Shown here: one piece after another, positions 1 through 6,792 of the stretch
How the letters are laid out: each line of letters starts with the position of its first letter
How positions within the stretch are numbered: the stretch's first letter is position 1
Assembly (NCBI GenBank): GCA_003564655.1
Contig: PXES01000282.1
Location: forward strand, 1-14,692
Reading direction: 5' to 3'
DNA from: Paracoccaceae bacterium
GTDB taxonomy: Bacteria > Pseudomonadota > Alphaproteobacteria > Rhodobacterales > Rhodobacteraceae
Length of the DNA: 14,692 bases
Program-made: the position numbers and the translations under genes
The notes under the pieces: model-generated
Told to the model about the DNA's origin: nothing
Seen by the model: the letters and a program-made list of their open reading frames with translations, nothing else
The model's database searches: none

Positions 1-860
1 CCAACGCGCTCAGCCTGCCCGACAAGATCGGTATCTACCTGTCGCGCTGGTGGGAATTCGTCTCGGCCGAGCCGCGCGAGGCCAACACCCAGGGCGGTGT
101 GCTGCCTGCGATCTTCGGCACTGTGGCGATGACGCTGTTGATGGTGGTCTTTGTCGCCCCCTTCGGCGTGATCACCGCGCTATATCTGCGCGAATATGCC
201 AAGCAGGGGCGGCTGACCTCGATTGTTCGCATTTCCGTCAACAATCTGGCCGGTGTGCCCAGCATTGTTTACGGCGTCTTTGGGCTGGGGTTCTTCGCCT
301 ATGCGATGGGCGGCACCATCGACCAGCTTTTCTACCCCGAGGCGCTGCCGAACCCGACCTTCGGCAAGGGCGGTATCCTCTGGGCCTCGCTGACGCTGGC
401 GCTGCTGACCGTGCCGGTGGTGATCGTGGCGTCCGAGGAAGCGTTGCAGGCCGTGCCGCGCTCGATGCGCGAGGGGTCGCTCGCCTGCGGGGCGTCGAAA
501 TGGCAGACCATCCGCCATATCGTCCTGCCCAAGGCAATGCCGGGCATCATGACCGGCATGATCCTGGCCATGGCGCGCGGGGCAGGGGAGGTTGCGCCCC
601 TGATGCTGGTGGGCGTTGTCAAGCTGGCCCCGGCGCTGCCCGTGGACGGGTTCGCGCCCTTCATCCACCTGGACCGCAGCTTCATGCATCTGGGCTTTCA
701 CATCTTCGATGTGGGCTTTCAGTCGCGCAACTCCGAAGCCGGCAAGCCGATGGTCTTCGTGACCACGGTGTTGCTGCTGGCTCTGATCATCACCATGAAC
801 GCCACCGCGATCTATGTGCGCAACCGGCTGAAGCGCAAATACGCCAGCGGCGAATTCTGA
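1..860 (+). CDS. pstA: Phosphate ABC transporter permease PstA (3' part; start outside window)
   Basis: Membrane permease of the high-affinity phosphate importer PstSCAB; it pairs with PstC in the inner membrane and is driven by PstB. The frame is open from base 3 with no stop, so the gene enters from the left and about 285 C-terminal residues are visible. Several hydrophobic segments are clear, for example around GTVAMTLLMVVFVAPFG, and near the C-terminus VTTVLLLALIITMNATAIY. The cytoplasmic coupling (EAA) loop lies at about nt 430-560, with EALQAVPRSMREGSL, then GASKW and LPKAMPGIMTG. GAGEVAPLMLVG follows, as is typical of PstA. The GTG at 99 is an internal codon, not the start, because the reading continues upstream. 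pstB begins 12 nt after the stop. Identification is firm from the family motifs and the adjacent pstB, phoU and phoB. Confidence 0.95.
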   Translation, partial: NALSLPDKIGIYLSRWWEFVSAEPREANTQGGVLPAIFGTVAMTLLMVVFVAPFGVITALYLREYAKQGRLTSIVRISVNNLAGVPSIVYGVFGLGFFAYAMGGTIDQLFYPEALPNPTFGKGGILWASLTLALLTVPVVIVASEEALQAVPRSMREGSLACGASKWQTIRHIVLPKAMPGIMTGMILAMARGAGEVAPLMLVGVVKLAPALPVDGFAPFIHLDRSFMHLGFHIFDVGFQSRNSEAGKPMVFVTTVLLLALIITMNATAIYVRNRLKRKYASGEF

Positions 861-872
861 AGGAGCCCCGAA

Positions 873-1700
873 ATGGCCGTGACCGAAACCCTCGACCGCA
901 ACGACGCCATCGCGCCGACAACCTATCACATCAAGACCGGCGACCAGGGCGCGGCGCTCGATATCCGCGATTTCAACCTGTGGTACGGCGAAACCCAGGC
1001 ACTGTTCGAGAACGCGCTGGAGATACAGAAAGGCATGGTCACGGCACTGATCGGCCCGTCGGGCTGTGGCAAGTCGACGCTCCTGCGCTCGCTCAACAGG
1101 ATGAACGATCTGGTGGATGGTCTACGGATTTCCGGCCAGATCATGGTCGATGATTTCGATATATATGGCCGCGGTGTCGATGTGATCGCGCTGCGCAAGC
1201 GCATGGGGATGGTGTTCCAGAAACCCAACCCCTTCGCCATGTCGATCTACGACAATGTGACCTATCCGCTGCGGGTGGACGGGGTGACGAAGAAATCGAT
1301 CCTCGACGACACGGTTGAGCGCGCGCTGCGCTCAGCTGCGTTGTGGGAGGAAGCGAAGGACCGGCTGCACAGCTCGGCGTTGGGCATGTCCGGCGGGCAG
1401 CAGCAGCGGCTGTGTATCGCGCGCGCCGTCGCCTCGGACCCCGAGGTGCTGTTGATGGACGAACCCTGCTCGGCACTCGACCCCATCGCCACCGCGAAGA
1501 TCGAGAACCTGATCTCGGACCTGCGCGGGCAATACACCATCGTCATCGTCACCCATTCCATGAGCCAGGCGGCACGGGTGTCGGACAACACCGCTTTCAT
1601 GTATCTTGGCCGGATCATCGAATACGGTGCTACAGAGACCGTGTTCACCAACCCGAAGGTGGCGCGCACGAATGACTACGTGACCGGACGCTTCGGCTAG
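873..1700 (+). CDS. pstB: Phosphate import ATP-binding protein PstB
   Basis: Cytoplasmic ATPase that powers phosphate uptake through PstA/PstC. All ABC motifs are intact in the 275-residue product: Walker A GPSGCGKST (61-69), Q-loop Q116 in VFQKPNPF, signature MSGGQQQR (172-179), Walker B EVLLMDEP (191-198) and switch His228 in VTHSM. The RSLNRMNDL stretch after Walker A and QKPNPF are typical of PstB rather than other ABC ATPases. The product is slightly longer than usual PstB (about 250-260) because of about 25 extra N-terminal residues before the core. The ATG at 873 has an AGGAG at 861-865 with correct spacing, which supports this start. It lies 12 nt behind pstA. The TAG stop is followed in the same frame, eight codons later, by the phoR ATG. 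Confidence 0.97.
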   Translation: MAVTETLDRNDAIAPTTYHIKTGDQGAALDIRDFNLWYGETQALFENALEIQKGMVTALIGPSGCGKSTLLRSLNRMNDLVDGLRISGQIMVDDFDIYGRGVDVIALRKRMGMVFQKPNPFAMSIYDNVTYPLRVDGVTKKSILDDTVERALRSAALWEEAKDRLHSSALGMSGGQQQRLCIARAVASDPEVLLMDEPCSALDPIATAKIENLISDLRGQYTIVIVTHSMSQAARVSDNTAFMYLGRIIEYGATETVFTNPKVARTNDYVTGRFG

Positions 1701-1724
1701 GGTCGCGGATCGGGGTGGGTCGCC

Positions 1725-2828
1725 ATGGCTGAAGGAGCAAGCTTGCTGGAGCCCCGAGACGCGCTGGCGCCGCTGCGCGCGCTGATCTGCGCGCTGTCCG
1801 AGCCGGTCATGCTGATCTCTCCCGATGGCGTGGTCCGCATCGCGAACGCTGCCGCCGATGAGGTTTTCGTCACCCCGATGGAAGGCGCGCGGGTGCGCGC
1901 GCATCTGCGTCAGCCCGATGCGAGCGCGCTGATCGAGCGTGCACTCGACCCGGAAACCCCGCCCGAGGCCGTCCACCGCGCCGTGATGGTGATCGGCTTT
2001 GCCAGTGCCGAGACGACATGGCAGATCACCGCGCGCAGGCTGGACCCGGATGCGGGGATCGACGGAACCGTTATCAGCCTGCACGACATCAGCCACCGCG
2101 AGGCCGCCGAGGCGCAGCGGCGTGATTTCGTCGCCAATGTCAGCCATGAGTTGCGCTCGCCGCTGACGGTGCTGGTCGGCTTCATCGAGACCTTGCAGAA
2201 TGCCGCCCAGGACGACCCGGTCGCGCGGGCCGAGTTTCTGGGCATCATGAGCCGCGAAACCCAGCGCATGGCCGGGCTGGTGGCCGATCTGATGTCGCTG
2301 TCGCGGCTGGAGGGCGACGAACGCATCCGCCCGCGTGAGCATGTCTCGCTGACTGACGTGCTGCGGGCGACAATCGCGGCACTGCGCCCCCGGATCGAGG
2401 CCACCGGGGTGCAGCTCGACTGGGCGGTGCCCGATGACCTGCCCGAGGTCACGGGCGATCATGACCAGCTTGTGCAGGTGTTTCACAACCTTCTGGGGAA
2501 TGCGCTCAAATACGGCGCAGATGGCGGGCGCATCGTCATCGGCGCGCGGCTCCTGGCGCAGTTTGCCGCCATGGGTGGCCCGGTGATCCGGGTGTCGGTG
2601 ACCGATTACGGCGACGGCATCGACCCCATCCATATCCCGCGCCTGACGGAACGCTTCTACCGGGTGGACCGCGCCCGTTCGCGCGATCAGGGCGGCACCG
2701 GTCTGGGGCTCGCCATCGTCAAGCATATCGTCAACCGGCACCGGGGACGGCTGCTGATCCGCAGCGCCCCCGGCGCAGGCAGCAGTTTCGATGTCGTGCT
2801 GCCCTGCGCTGCGCCTGTGCCGTCATGA
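1725..2828 (+). CDS. phoR: Phosphate-regulon sensor histidine kinase PhoR (soluble type)
   Basis: Histidine kinase expected to phosphorylate PhoB under phosphate limitation. Of 367 residues, about 20-120 form a PAS-like sensor segment (SEPVMLISPDGVVRIANAAA). The HisKA domain has the phospho-acceptor His141 in FVANVSHELRSPL. The HATPase domain has an N box with N255 and N259 (HNLLGNALKYG), a G1 box DYGDGID (294-300), an F box around RFYRVDRA, and a G2 box GGTGLGLA (323-330). I see no membrane helix in the first 130 residues, unlike E. coli PhoR, so this looks cytosolic and may read transporter state through PhoU. The start is uncertain: ATG 1725 has only a weak upstream GGGG, whereas an in-frame TTG at 1743 sits 5 nt behind AAGGAG (1732-1737), which would remove six residues. 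The name rests on the kinase domains plus position between pstB and phoU. Confidence 0.9.
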   Translation: MAEGASLLEPRDALAPLRALICALSEPVMLISPDGVVRIANAAADEVFVTPMEGARVRAHLRQPDASALIERALDPETPPEAVHRAVMVIGFASAETTWQITARRLDPDAGIDGTVISLHDISHREAAEAQRRDFVANVSHELRSPLTVLVGFIETLQNAAQDDPVARAEFLGIMSRETQRMAGLVADLMSLSRLEGDERIRPREHVSLTDVLRATIAALRPRIEATGVQLDWAVPDDLPEVTGDHDQLVQVFHNLLGNALKYGADGGRIVIGARLLAQFAAMGGPVIRVSVTDYGDGIDPIHIPRLTERFYRVDRARSRDQGGTGLGLAIVKHIVNRHRGRLLIRSAPGAGSSFDVVLPCAAPVPS

Positions 2829-2832
2829 AGCC

Positions 2833-2866
2833 GTGTCATGAAGATGTTACATGCCGCACCGATGAT
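2833..2866 (+). promoter_or_regulatory. Candidate Pho box and -10 upstream of phoU
   Basis: Within the 70-nt phoR-phoU gap, GTGTCATGAAGATGTTAC (2833-2850) has the layout of a PhoB site. The two 7-bp half repeats, GTGTCAT and ATGTTAC, are separated by 4 bp, an 11-bp period. The E. coli consensus half site is CTGTCAT (known). The first half matches 6 of 7 bases; the second is weaker. GATGAT at 2861-2866 lies 10 bp beyond the box, where a -10 is expected in PhoB-activated promoters. A partial third copy, GTCATGAAG, at 2822-2830 overlaps the phoR stop. The inference is an internal PhoB-responsive promoter for phoU-phoB. Confidence 0.5.
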
Positions 2867-2898
2867 GCGGCCACGTCAGGAAAAGGATCCTCGCAAGC

Positions 2899-3609
2899 AT
2901 GAGCAAACCTCATACATTCACCGCATTTGACGAAGATCTGGAGCAGGTGCGACTCGCCGTCCTGACCATGGGCGGTCAGGTCGAGGAGGCGATCCTGCTG
3001 GCCGCGCGCGCGCTTGAGACCCGCGATGAAGAGCTGGCCAGCGAGGTCGTGCGCGGTGATCGAACCATCGACGAGGCCGAGCACGAGATCAACTCCAAGG
3101 TGGTGCGGCTGCTGGCCCTGCGCCAGCCGCAGGCAGACGATCTGCGCGTGGTGGTCGCGGTGATGAAGATGGCGGGCGAGTTGGAGCGCATCGGCGACTA
3201 CGCCAAGAACATGGCCAAGCGGGTTCCCGTGCTGACCTCGGTTCCGGTCATCGACGGTGCGGCAGGCGCGTTGCGTCGACAGGCACGCCTTGTCGGGCAG
3301 ATGCTGAAGGACATGCTCGACTCGCTCGCTCGGCTGGATGCCACGCTTGCCCGCGATGTGGTCGCGCGCGATGTGGATGTGGACGACATGACCAATGCGC
3401 TGTTTCGCGAATTCATCACCCACATGATGGAAGACCCGCGCAATATCACGGCCTGCCTGCATTACATCTTCATCGCCAAGAACATCGAGCGGATGGGCGA
3501 TCTGGTGACCCACGGGGCGGAACATGTGATTTTCGTGGCCGAGGGCACTCCCGCCAGGCCGCGTGTCAAGGGGCATTCCACCGCAACCATCGTCACGCCC
3601 GAGATCTGA
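2899..3609 (+). CDS. phoU: Phosphate signalling regulator PhoU
   Basis: Cytoplasmic negative regulator that links the Pst transporter to the PhoR kinase. The product has 236 residues, the normal PhoU length, and is built from two tandem three-helix repeats. Each carries a metal-binding-type signature: ELERIGDYAKN at 94-104 and NIERMGDLVTH around 195-205. In the second repeat His205 occupies the place where many PhoU proteins have Asn. The N-terminal HTFTAFDEDLEQVR and the VVRGDRTIDEAEHEIN segment are typical of the family. The ATG at 2899 is preceded by a purine-rich AGGAAAAGGA with a somewhat long spacing. phoB follows after 3 nt, so the two are surely co-transcribed and probably translationally coupled. 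Transcription may start both from the pst operon and from the candidate Pho-box promoter in front. Confidence 0.96.
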   Translation: MSKPHTFTAFDEDLEQVRLAVLTMGGQVEEAILLAARALETRDEELASEVVRGDRTIDEAEHEINSKVVRLLALRQPQADDLRVVVAVMKMAGELERIGDYAKNMAKRVPVLTSVPVIDGAAGALRRQARLVGQMLKDMLDSLARLDATLARDVVARDVDVDDMTNALFREFITHMMEDPRNITACLHYIFIAKNIERMGDLVTHGAEHVIFVAEGTPARPRVKGHSTATIVTPEI

Positions 3610-3612
3610 GGC

Positions 3613-4305
3613 ATGAGCGCCGCCGACATGCCTTTGGTCCTTGTGGTCGATGACGAACCAGCGCAACGCGCGCTCTTGAGCTACAACCTGACCGCGGCAG
3701 GGTTTCGCGCAGTGACCGCACAAGACGGCGAAGAGGCGCTGCTGATCGTGGCCGAACAGGCGCCCGATGTGATCCTGCTCGACTGGATGTTGCCCCGGCT
3801 CTCCGGCCTGGAAGCCTGCCGTCAGATCAACGCGACGCAAGGCGGACGCCACGCGGCGATCATCATGGTCTCCGCGCGGTCGGAAGAAGCCGATCGCGTG
3901 CGCGCGCTCGAGACGGGCGCCGATGACTATATCGTCAAACCCTATTCGGTCGCCGAGCTGGTCGCCCGCGTGCGCGCCAATCTGCGCCGCGTGCGCCCGG
4001 CAGCCGCCGGCACGGTGCTCGAGGCCGGTGATATCCGCCTCGACGCCGAAAGCCATCGCGCCACCCGCGAGGGAAAACCGTTGCATCTGGGTCCGACCGA
4101 GTTCCGCCTGCTGGCCGCGCTTATGGAACGCCAGGGCAAGGTCTGGACGCGCGAGGCGCTGCTCGACCGCGTCTGGGGGCGCGACATCTATGTCGACACC
4201 CGCACTGTCGATGTGCATATCGGCCGCCTGCGCAAGGCGCTGTCCGCGCATGGCCACCAGGACCCCATCCGCACAGTGCGCGGCGCCGGCTATGCGATGG
4301 ACTGA
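3613..4305 (+). CDS. phoB: Phosphate-regulon response regulator PhoB
   Basis: OmpR/PhoB-class transcription activator of phosphate-starvation genes. The 230-residue product has a receiver domain (about 7-122) with acidic pair D13/D14, phospho-acceptor D57 in ILLDWMLP, S87 and the conserved K109 in DDYIVKP. A winged-helix DNA-binding domain (about 133-228) follows, with LGPTEFRLL, TREALLDRVWG, and the recognition-helix region RTVDVHIGRLRKAL ending in RTVRGAGYAMD. All signalling residues are present. Length matches E. coli PhoB (about 229). ATG 3613 lies 3 nt after the phoU stop with GAGG overlapping that stop. The gene is last in the phosphate operon; a strong terminator lies about 110 nt downstream. 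Confidence 0.96.
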   Translation: MSAADMPLVLVVDDEPAQRALLSYNLTAAGFRAVTAQDGEEALLIVAEQAPDVILLDWMLPRLSGLEACRQINATQGGRHAAIIMVSARSEEADRVRALETGADDYIVKPYSVAELVARVRANLRRVRPAAAGTVLEAGDIRLDAESHRATREGKPLHLGPTEFRLLAALMERQGKVWTREALLDRVWGRDIYVDTRTVDVHIGRLRKALSAHGHQDPIRTVRGAGYAMD

Positions 4306-4347
4306 AGGTGATGGCAGCCCCGTCTCGATATCTTTGCGGGACCGGTC

Positions 4348-4377
4348 TTGCCATGCAGCGAGCGGATCGCCTGGCAA
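4348..4377 (+). repeat. Small nested stem-loop in the phoB 3' region
   Basis: TTGCCA at 4348-4353 is complementary to TGGCAA at 4372-4377. The 18-nt interior itself contains a GCGA/TCGC pairing, giving a two-part hairpin in the phoB 3' untranslated region about 40 nt before the terminator. It could protect the mRNA end or be chance; the stems are short. Confidence 0.3.
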
Positions 4378-4415
4378 AATGTGATCATCCGGGGTGAAAC
4401 AGTCAGCCGCGGACG

Positions 4416-4444
4416 AAAAAGCCCCGCGCTGGCGGGGCTTTTTT
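4416..4444. terminator. Bidirectional Rho-independent terminator
   Basis: GCCCCGC (4421-4427) and GCGGGGC (4432-4438) form a perfect 7-bp GC-only stem around a GCTG tetraloop. Five A (4416-4420) precede it and six T (4439-4444) follow, so it has a U tract on both strands. It lies between phoB (plus) and the convergent tRNA-Ala gene (minus, ending at 4466) and can stop both transcripts. Confidence 0.92.
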
Positions 4445-4465
4445 CCGTCTAAGTCTTTGTTTTAT

Positions 4466-4541
<76 letters not shown>

Positions 4542-4552
4542 ACTTTGACCGC

Positions 4553-4581
4553 CTTTTAGGCAAGCCCGCACCGCGACGCAA
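4553..4581 (-). promoter_or_regulatory. Candidate promoter for tRNA-Ala
   Basis: On the minus strand, TTGCGT (4581-4576) and TAAAAG (4558-4553) are separated by 17 bp and end about 11 nt before the tRNA 5' end at 4541. The -35 and -10 are imperfect but correctly spaced, and the gap is the only place for a tRNA promoter unless it is read through from the gene at 4614-4928. Confidence 0.4.
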
Positions 4582-4613
4582 CCGAATAAGCGACGCCGCG
4601 GCAGATTTTGCGT

Positions 4614-4928
4614 TCATTCCTCGTCTTTGTCTGCGACATCTGCAAGGTCGTCCAGCGCGACCGTGTCGTCCTCGTCATCCTCGAGAAGTTCATCATCGAC
4701 ATCGACAGAATCGTCGTCATCGACCAGCAGCTCGTCTTCATTATCCTTCGAGGCCGTGCTGGCCTTGGGTTTGCTCGCGGGGGTGGCGGCCTCGGTGCGG
4801 CGGTCGGTCGGGTCGAGAGCGACCACCTTGCCCGTATACGGGCTGATGATCGGGTCCTTGTTCAGGTCATAGAACCGCTTGCCGGTTTCCGGGCAGACAC
4901 GCTTCACGCCCCAGTCTGGGTTTGACAT
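4614..4928 (-). CDS. TIGR02300-type FYDLN acidic-tail protein
   Basis: A 104-residue protein that I recognise as the alphaproteobacterial FYDLN acid-domain family, whose function is unknown. The N-terminal 45 residues carry the conserved part: WGVKRVCPETGKRFYDLNKDP, then ISPYTGK. The CPETGKRFYDLN segment resembles a small metal-ribbon or RNA polymerase-zinc-finger-like turn but has only one Cys. A short Ala/Thr/Lys linker follows. From about residue 62 the tail is almost wholly Asp/Glu with scattered hydrophobics (ELLVDDDD, LLEDDEDD). A much longer open frame extends upstream, but the family begins at this ATG (4928), which has GAAGGAA just upstream; the upstream part is antisense to the metallopeptidase gene. 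The gene is divergent from 5085-5825, and tRNA-Ala lies 72 nt downstream. The acidic tail suggests a charge-based partner or a nucleic-acid mimic (inference). Confidence 0.9.
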   Translation of the reverse strand: MSNPDWGVKRVCPETGKRFYDLNKDPIISPYTGKVVALDPTDRRTEAATPASKPKASTASKDNEDELLVDDDDSVDVDDELLEDDEDDTVALDDLADVADKDEE

Positions 4929-5084
4929 TTCGGGTTCCTTCGCGGGATCGACTTTTCTCAAGCCACGTGCCGTGCCATATCTCGCCCATGCTGTAAAGGC
5001 CCCGGCCCGCACTGCACAAGATGTCGAGAGTTTTTCCCGCGAGGGGCGGATGCGCAAGGACTTCAGTCGTGGAATCGGCCTGCC

Positions 5085-5825
5085 ATGAGCGGGCGGGACG
5101 TGGTGCTGCGGGGCAATGTCGCACATCTGCCCGGCCCGCCGCCGCTGCGTGTCGCGTTGCGCCGGTCGGGCCGGGCGCGGCGGCTGTGGTTGCGCGTCTC
5201 GGGGGTGGATGGTCAGGCGACACTTACACTGCCCGCCAACCTGCCGATGGATGCGGCGCTTGATTTCCTGCATGCGCGCGAGGACTGGTTGCGTGCGGCA
5301 GTGGCGAATGCCCCCGCGCCGCAGCTTGTCGCGCCCGGCGGCAACCTTCTTCTGCGCGGGCAAGTCTACCCGATCCGGACCGGGACCGGGCGCCGCGTGC
5401 AGATTGCCGACGGCGTGCTGGTCGTACCACCCGACCATGAGGGCACGCGCACGGGCGCGCGGCTCGAGGCGTTCGTGAAAGCCAGCGCGCGCGCGTCGCT
5501 GCTGGCCGCCGTGGCGCGATATTGCGACCGGCTCGGGCGGCAGGCGCGCGCGGTCACCTTGCGCGACACGCGCTCGCGCTGGGGGTCGTGCACGCAGGAC
5601 GGGCGGCTGATGTTCTCGTGGCGGCTGGTGATGGCCCCGCCCGCGGTGCTTGACTATGTCGCTGCGCATGAAGTGGCGCATCTGGCGCATATGGACCACT
5701 CGCGCGCCTTCTGGGACTGCGTGGCGCGGCTGATGCCCGATCATGCGCCCCATCGGCGCTGGTTGCGCGAGAATTCCGCGCTGCTGCACAGCTTCCGCTT
5801 TCGCGCGGCGGATCCGGGCGGGTAG
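5085..5825 (+). CDS. YgjP-type M48/DUF45 zinc metallopeptidase
   Basis: Putative cytoplasmic zinc-dependent peptidase of the YgjP/SprT-like DUF45 family; the substrate is unknown. In 246 residues the gluzincin motif HEVAH is at 195-199 (H195, E196, H199). A third family histidine lies close after it (H205 in HMDHSRAFW). The family hallmark TRSRWGSC (162-169) precedes the motif. The N-terminal 80 residues (RRLWLRVSG, LTLPANLPMDAA) match the usual beta-rich N-terminal part of these proteins. No signal peptide is visible. The ATG at 5085 has only a weak ribosome-binding site (GGA about 12 nt upstream), but the family start fits here. It shares a 156-nt divergent region with the FYDLN gene and ends 3 bp from the convergent thpR stop. 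Confidence 0.88.
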   Translation: MSGRDVVLRGNVAHLPGPPPLRVALRRSGRARRLWLRVSGVDGQATLTLPANLPMDAALDFLHAREDWLRAAVANAPAPQLVAPGGNLLLRGQVYPIRTGTGRRVQIADGVLVVPPDHEGTRTGARLEAFVKASARASLLAAVARYCDRLGRQARAVTLRDTRSRWGSCTQDGRLMFSWRLVMAPPAVLDYVAAHEVAHLAHMDHSRAFWDCVARLMPDHAPHRRWLRENSALLHSFRFRAADPGG

Positions 5826-5828
5826 GGG

Positions 5829-6389
5829 CTACCAGTCGACGGCGCGCAGCGCGGGCGAGAGCGGGTAGCGTTCGAGCACATCATATTGCGCCCCGTCAGC
5901 GCGCAGATGCGCGCGGAACAGCACCACTTCGGTCGCGGTGAAAGGCTCGGTCCGAAAACTCGCAGCCCCGGCGACCGCCTGTTCCAGCGCGGGCTGCTCG
6001 AAACTGCCGGGGCGCAGATAGGCGAGCGTCACATGCGGGCTGTAGCGGCGCTTTTCGGGGGCGAGCCCGGCATCACGAGCGCGGCGCACCAACCGCTCCT
6101 GCAGGGCCATAAGCGCCGGGTCGGGGGCAACGGTTGCGTGCAGGTTGTGCGCCTTCGCGCCGCCAAAAAGGCCGAGGCCCCGAATTTCGATCTGCGGCGG
6201 TGCGCTGTCGAGCCTGGTCAACGCCTCGTCAAGTGCAGTCAGTGCCGCGTCCCCGGCATCGCCCAGAAACACCAGTGTCAGATGGAAATTCTCGGGCGGC
6301 ACGCGGCGCTGCACCGGCATGAGGAATTGCTGCAGCACCAGTTCGCTGCGAATGTGCTGCGGGATCTCGAGGCCGAGGAAGCAGCGCAT
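5829..6389 (-). CDS. thpR: RNA 2',3'-cyclic phosphodiesterase / 2'-5' RNA ligase ThpR
   Basis: Member of the 2H phosphoesterase superfamily. Bacterial ThpR opens RNA 2',3'-cyclic phosphates and can join tRNA halves with a 2'-5' bond in vitro (family knowledge). The 186-residue product has the two catalytic HxTx motifs: HLTL at 36-39 within NFHLTLVFLG, and HVTL at 119-122 within YSPHVTLAYL. The start MRCFLGLEIP is typical. Length is close to E. coli ThpR (about 176). Its ATG overlaps the stop of the upstream ABM-fold gene by one base (TGATG), so translation is probably coupled. Last gene of the minus-strand run dacA-dinB-ABM-thpR. No terminator is visible between it and the convergent peptidase gene. 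Confidence 0.93.
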   Translation of the reverse strand: MRCFLGLEIPQHIRSELVLQQFLMPVQRRVPPENFHLTLVFLGDAGDAALTALDEALTRLDSAPPQIEIRGLGLFGGAKAHNLHATVAPDPALMALQERLVRRARDAGLAPEKRRYSPHVTLAYLRPGSFEQPALEQAVAGAASFRTEPFTATEVVLFRAHLRADGAQYDVLERYPLSPALRAVDW

Positions 6390-6712
6390 CAGCCCGGGCG
6401 CACCAGCGTCGCGACATCATACATGACCGGTTCGAATCGCGCGCACATCTGCGCGATGGCGCGGTTGCGCCTGCGCATCTCGTCGGTGCGCAGCATGGCC
6501 TGAAAATCCGTCCGCGCCTGCCAGCGCGAATAGGCCGCAATCCGCGTCTGTGCGTCGTTGACATGCAGCGCTGCGCCCAGAAAGCCGGGCTGGTGTCGGA
6601 TCACCGTGTCATACGCGTCTTGCAGCGCCTCGAGCACATCGCCGCAGGTGCCGGGTGTCATTTCGAAAGTGGTGATGACCGTCTGGCCGTCCGGGTCGGT
6701 GGTGATCTGCAT
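6389..6712 (-). CDS. ABM-fold (antibiotic biosynthesis monooxygenase-like) small protein
   Basis: A 107-residue protein with the single-domain ABM/dimeric ferredoxin-like layout: a first strand VITTFEMTPG, a helix DVLEALQDAYDTVIRHQPGFLGAALH, then strand RIAAYSRWQARTDFQAML and a C-terminal helix with ARFEPVMYD. The PGFLGA and YxRWQ patterns match ABM proteins, which act as small cofactor-free oxygenases or as stress-linked heme or quinone proteins; the substrate here cannot be told. I chose ATG 6712 because AAAGG lies about 8 nt upstream and the domain begins at once. A more upstream ATG (MPQETKGTA...) is possible, and further extension enters low-complexity GC repeats. It overlaps thpR by one base, suggesting a shared mRNA. 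Confidence 0.8.
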   Translation of the reverse strand: MQITTDPDGQTVITTFEMTPGTCGDVLEALQDAYDTVIRHQPGFLGAALHVNDAQTRIAAYSRWQARTDFQAMLRTDEMRRRNRAIAQMCARFEPVMYDVATLVRPG

Positions 6713-6792
6713 GGCCGTGCCTTTCGTTTCCTGCGGCATGTATCGTGCCGCAAAGCGCCGCGCGTGCCAAGCCAATGTCAGAGCCCGCCCGC

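Noticed and set aside
50..1153. Long plus-strand frame spanning the end of pstA and start of pstB
   Set aside because: Arg/Gly/Ala-rich translation without motifs; out of frame with two well-supported genes. A shadow frame of GC-rich coding DNA.
4929..5789. Upstream extension of the FYDLN gene into a 391-codon frame
   Set aside because: The extension is antisense to the peptidase with its intact HEVAH motif, and a good ribosome-binding site precedes ATG 4928.
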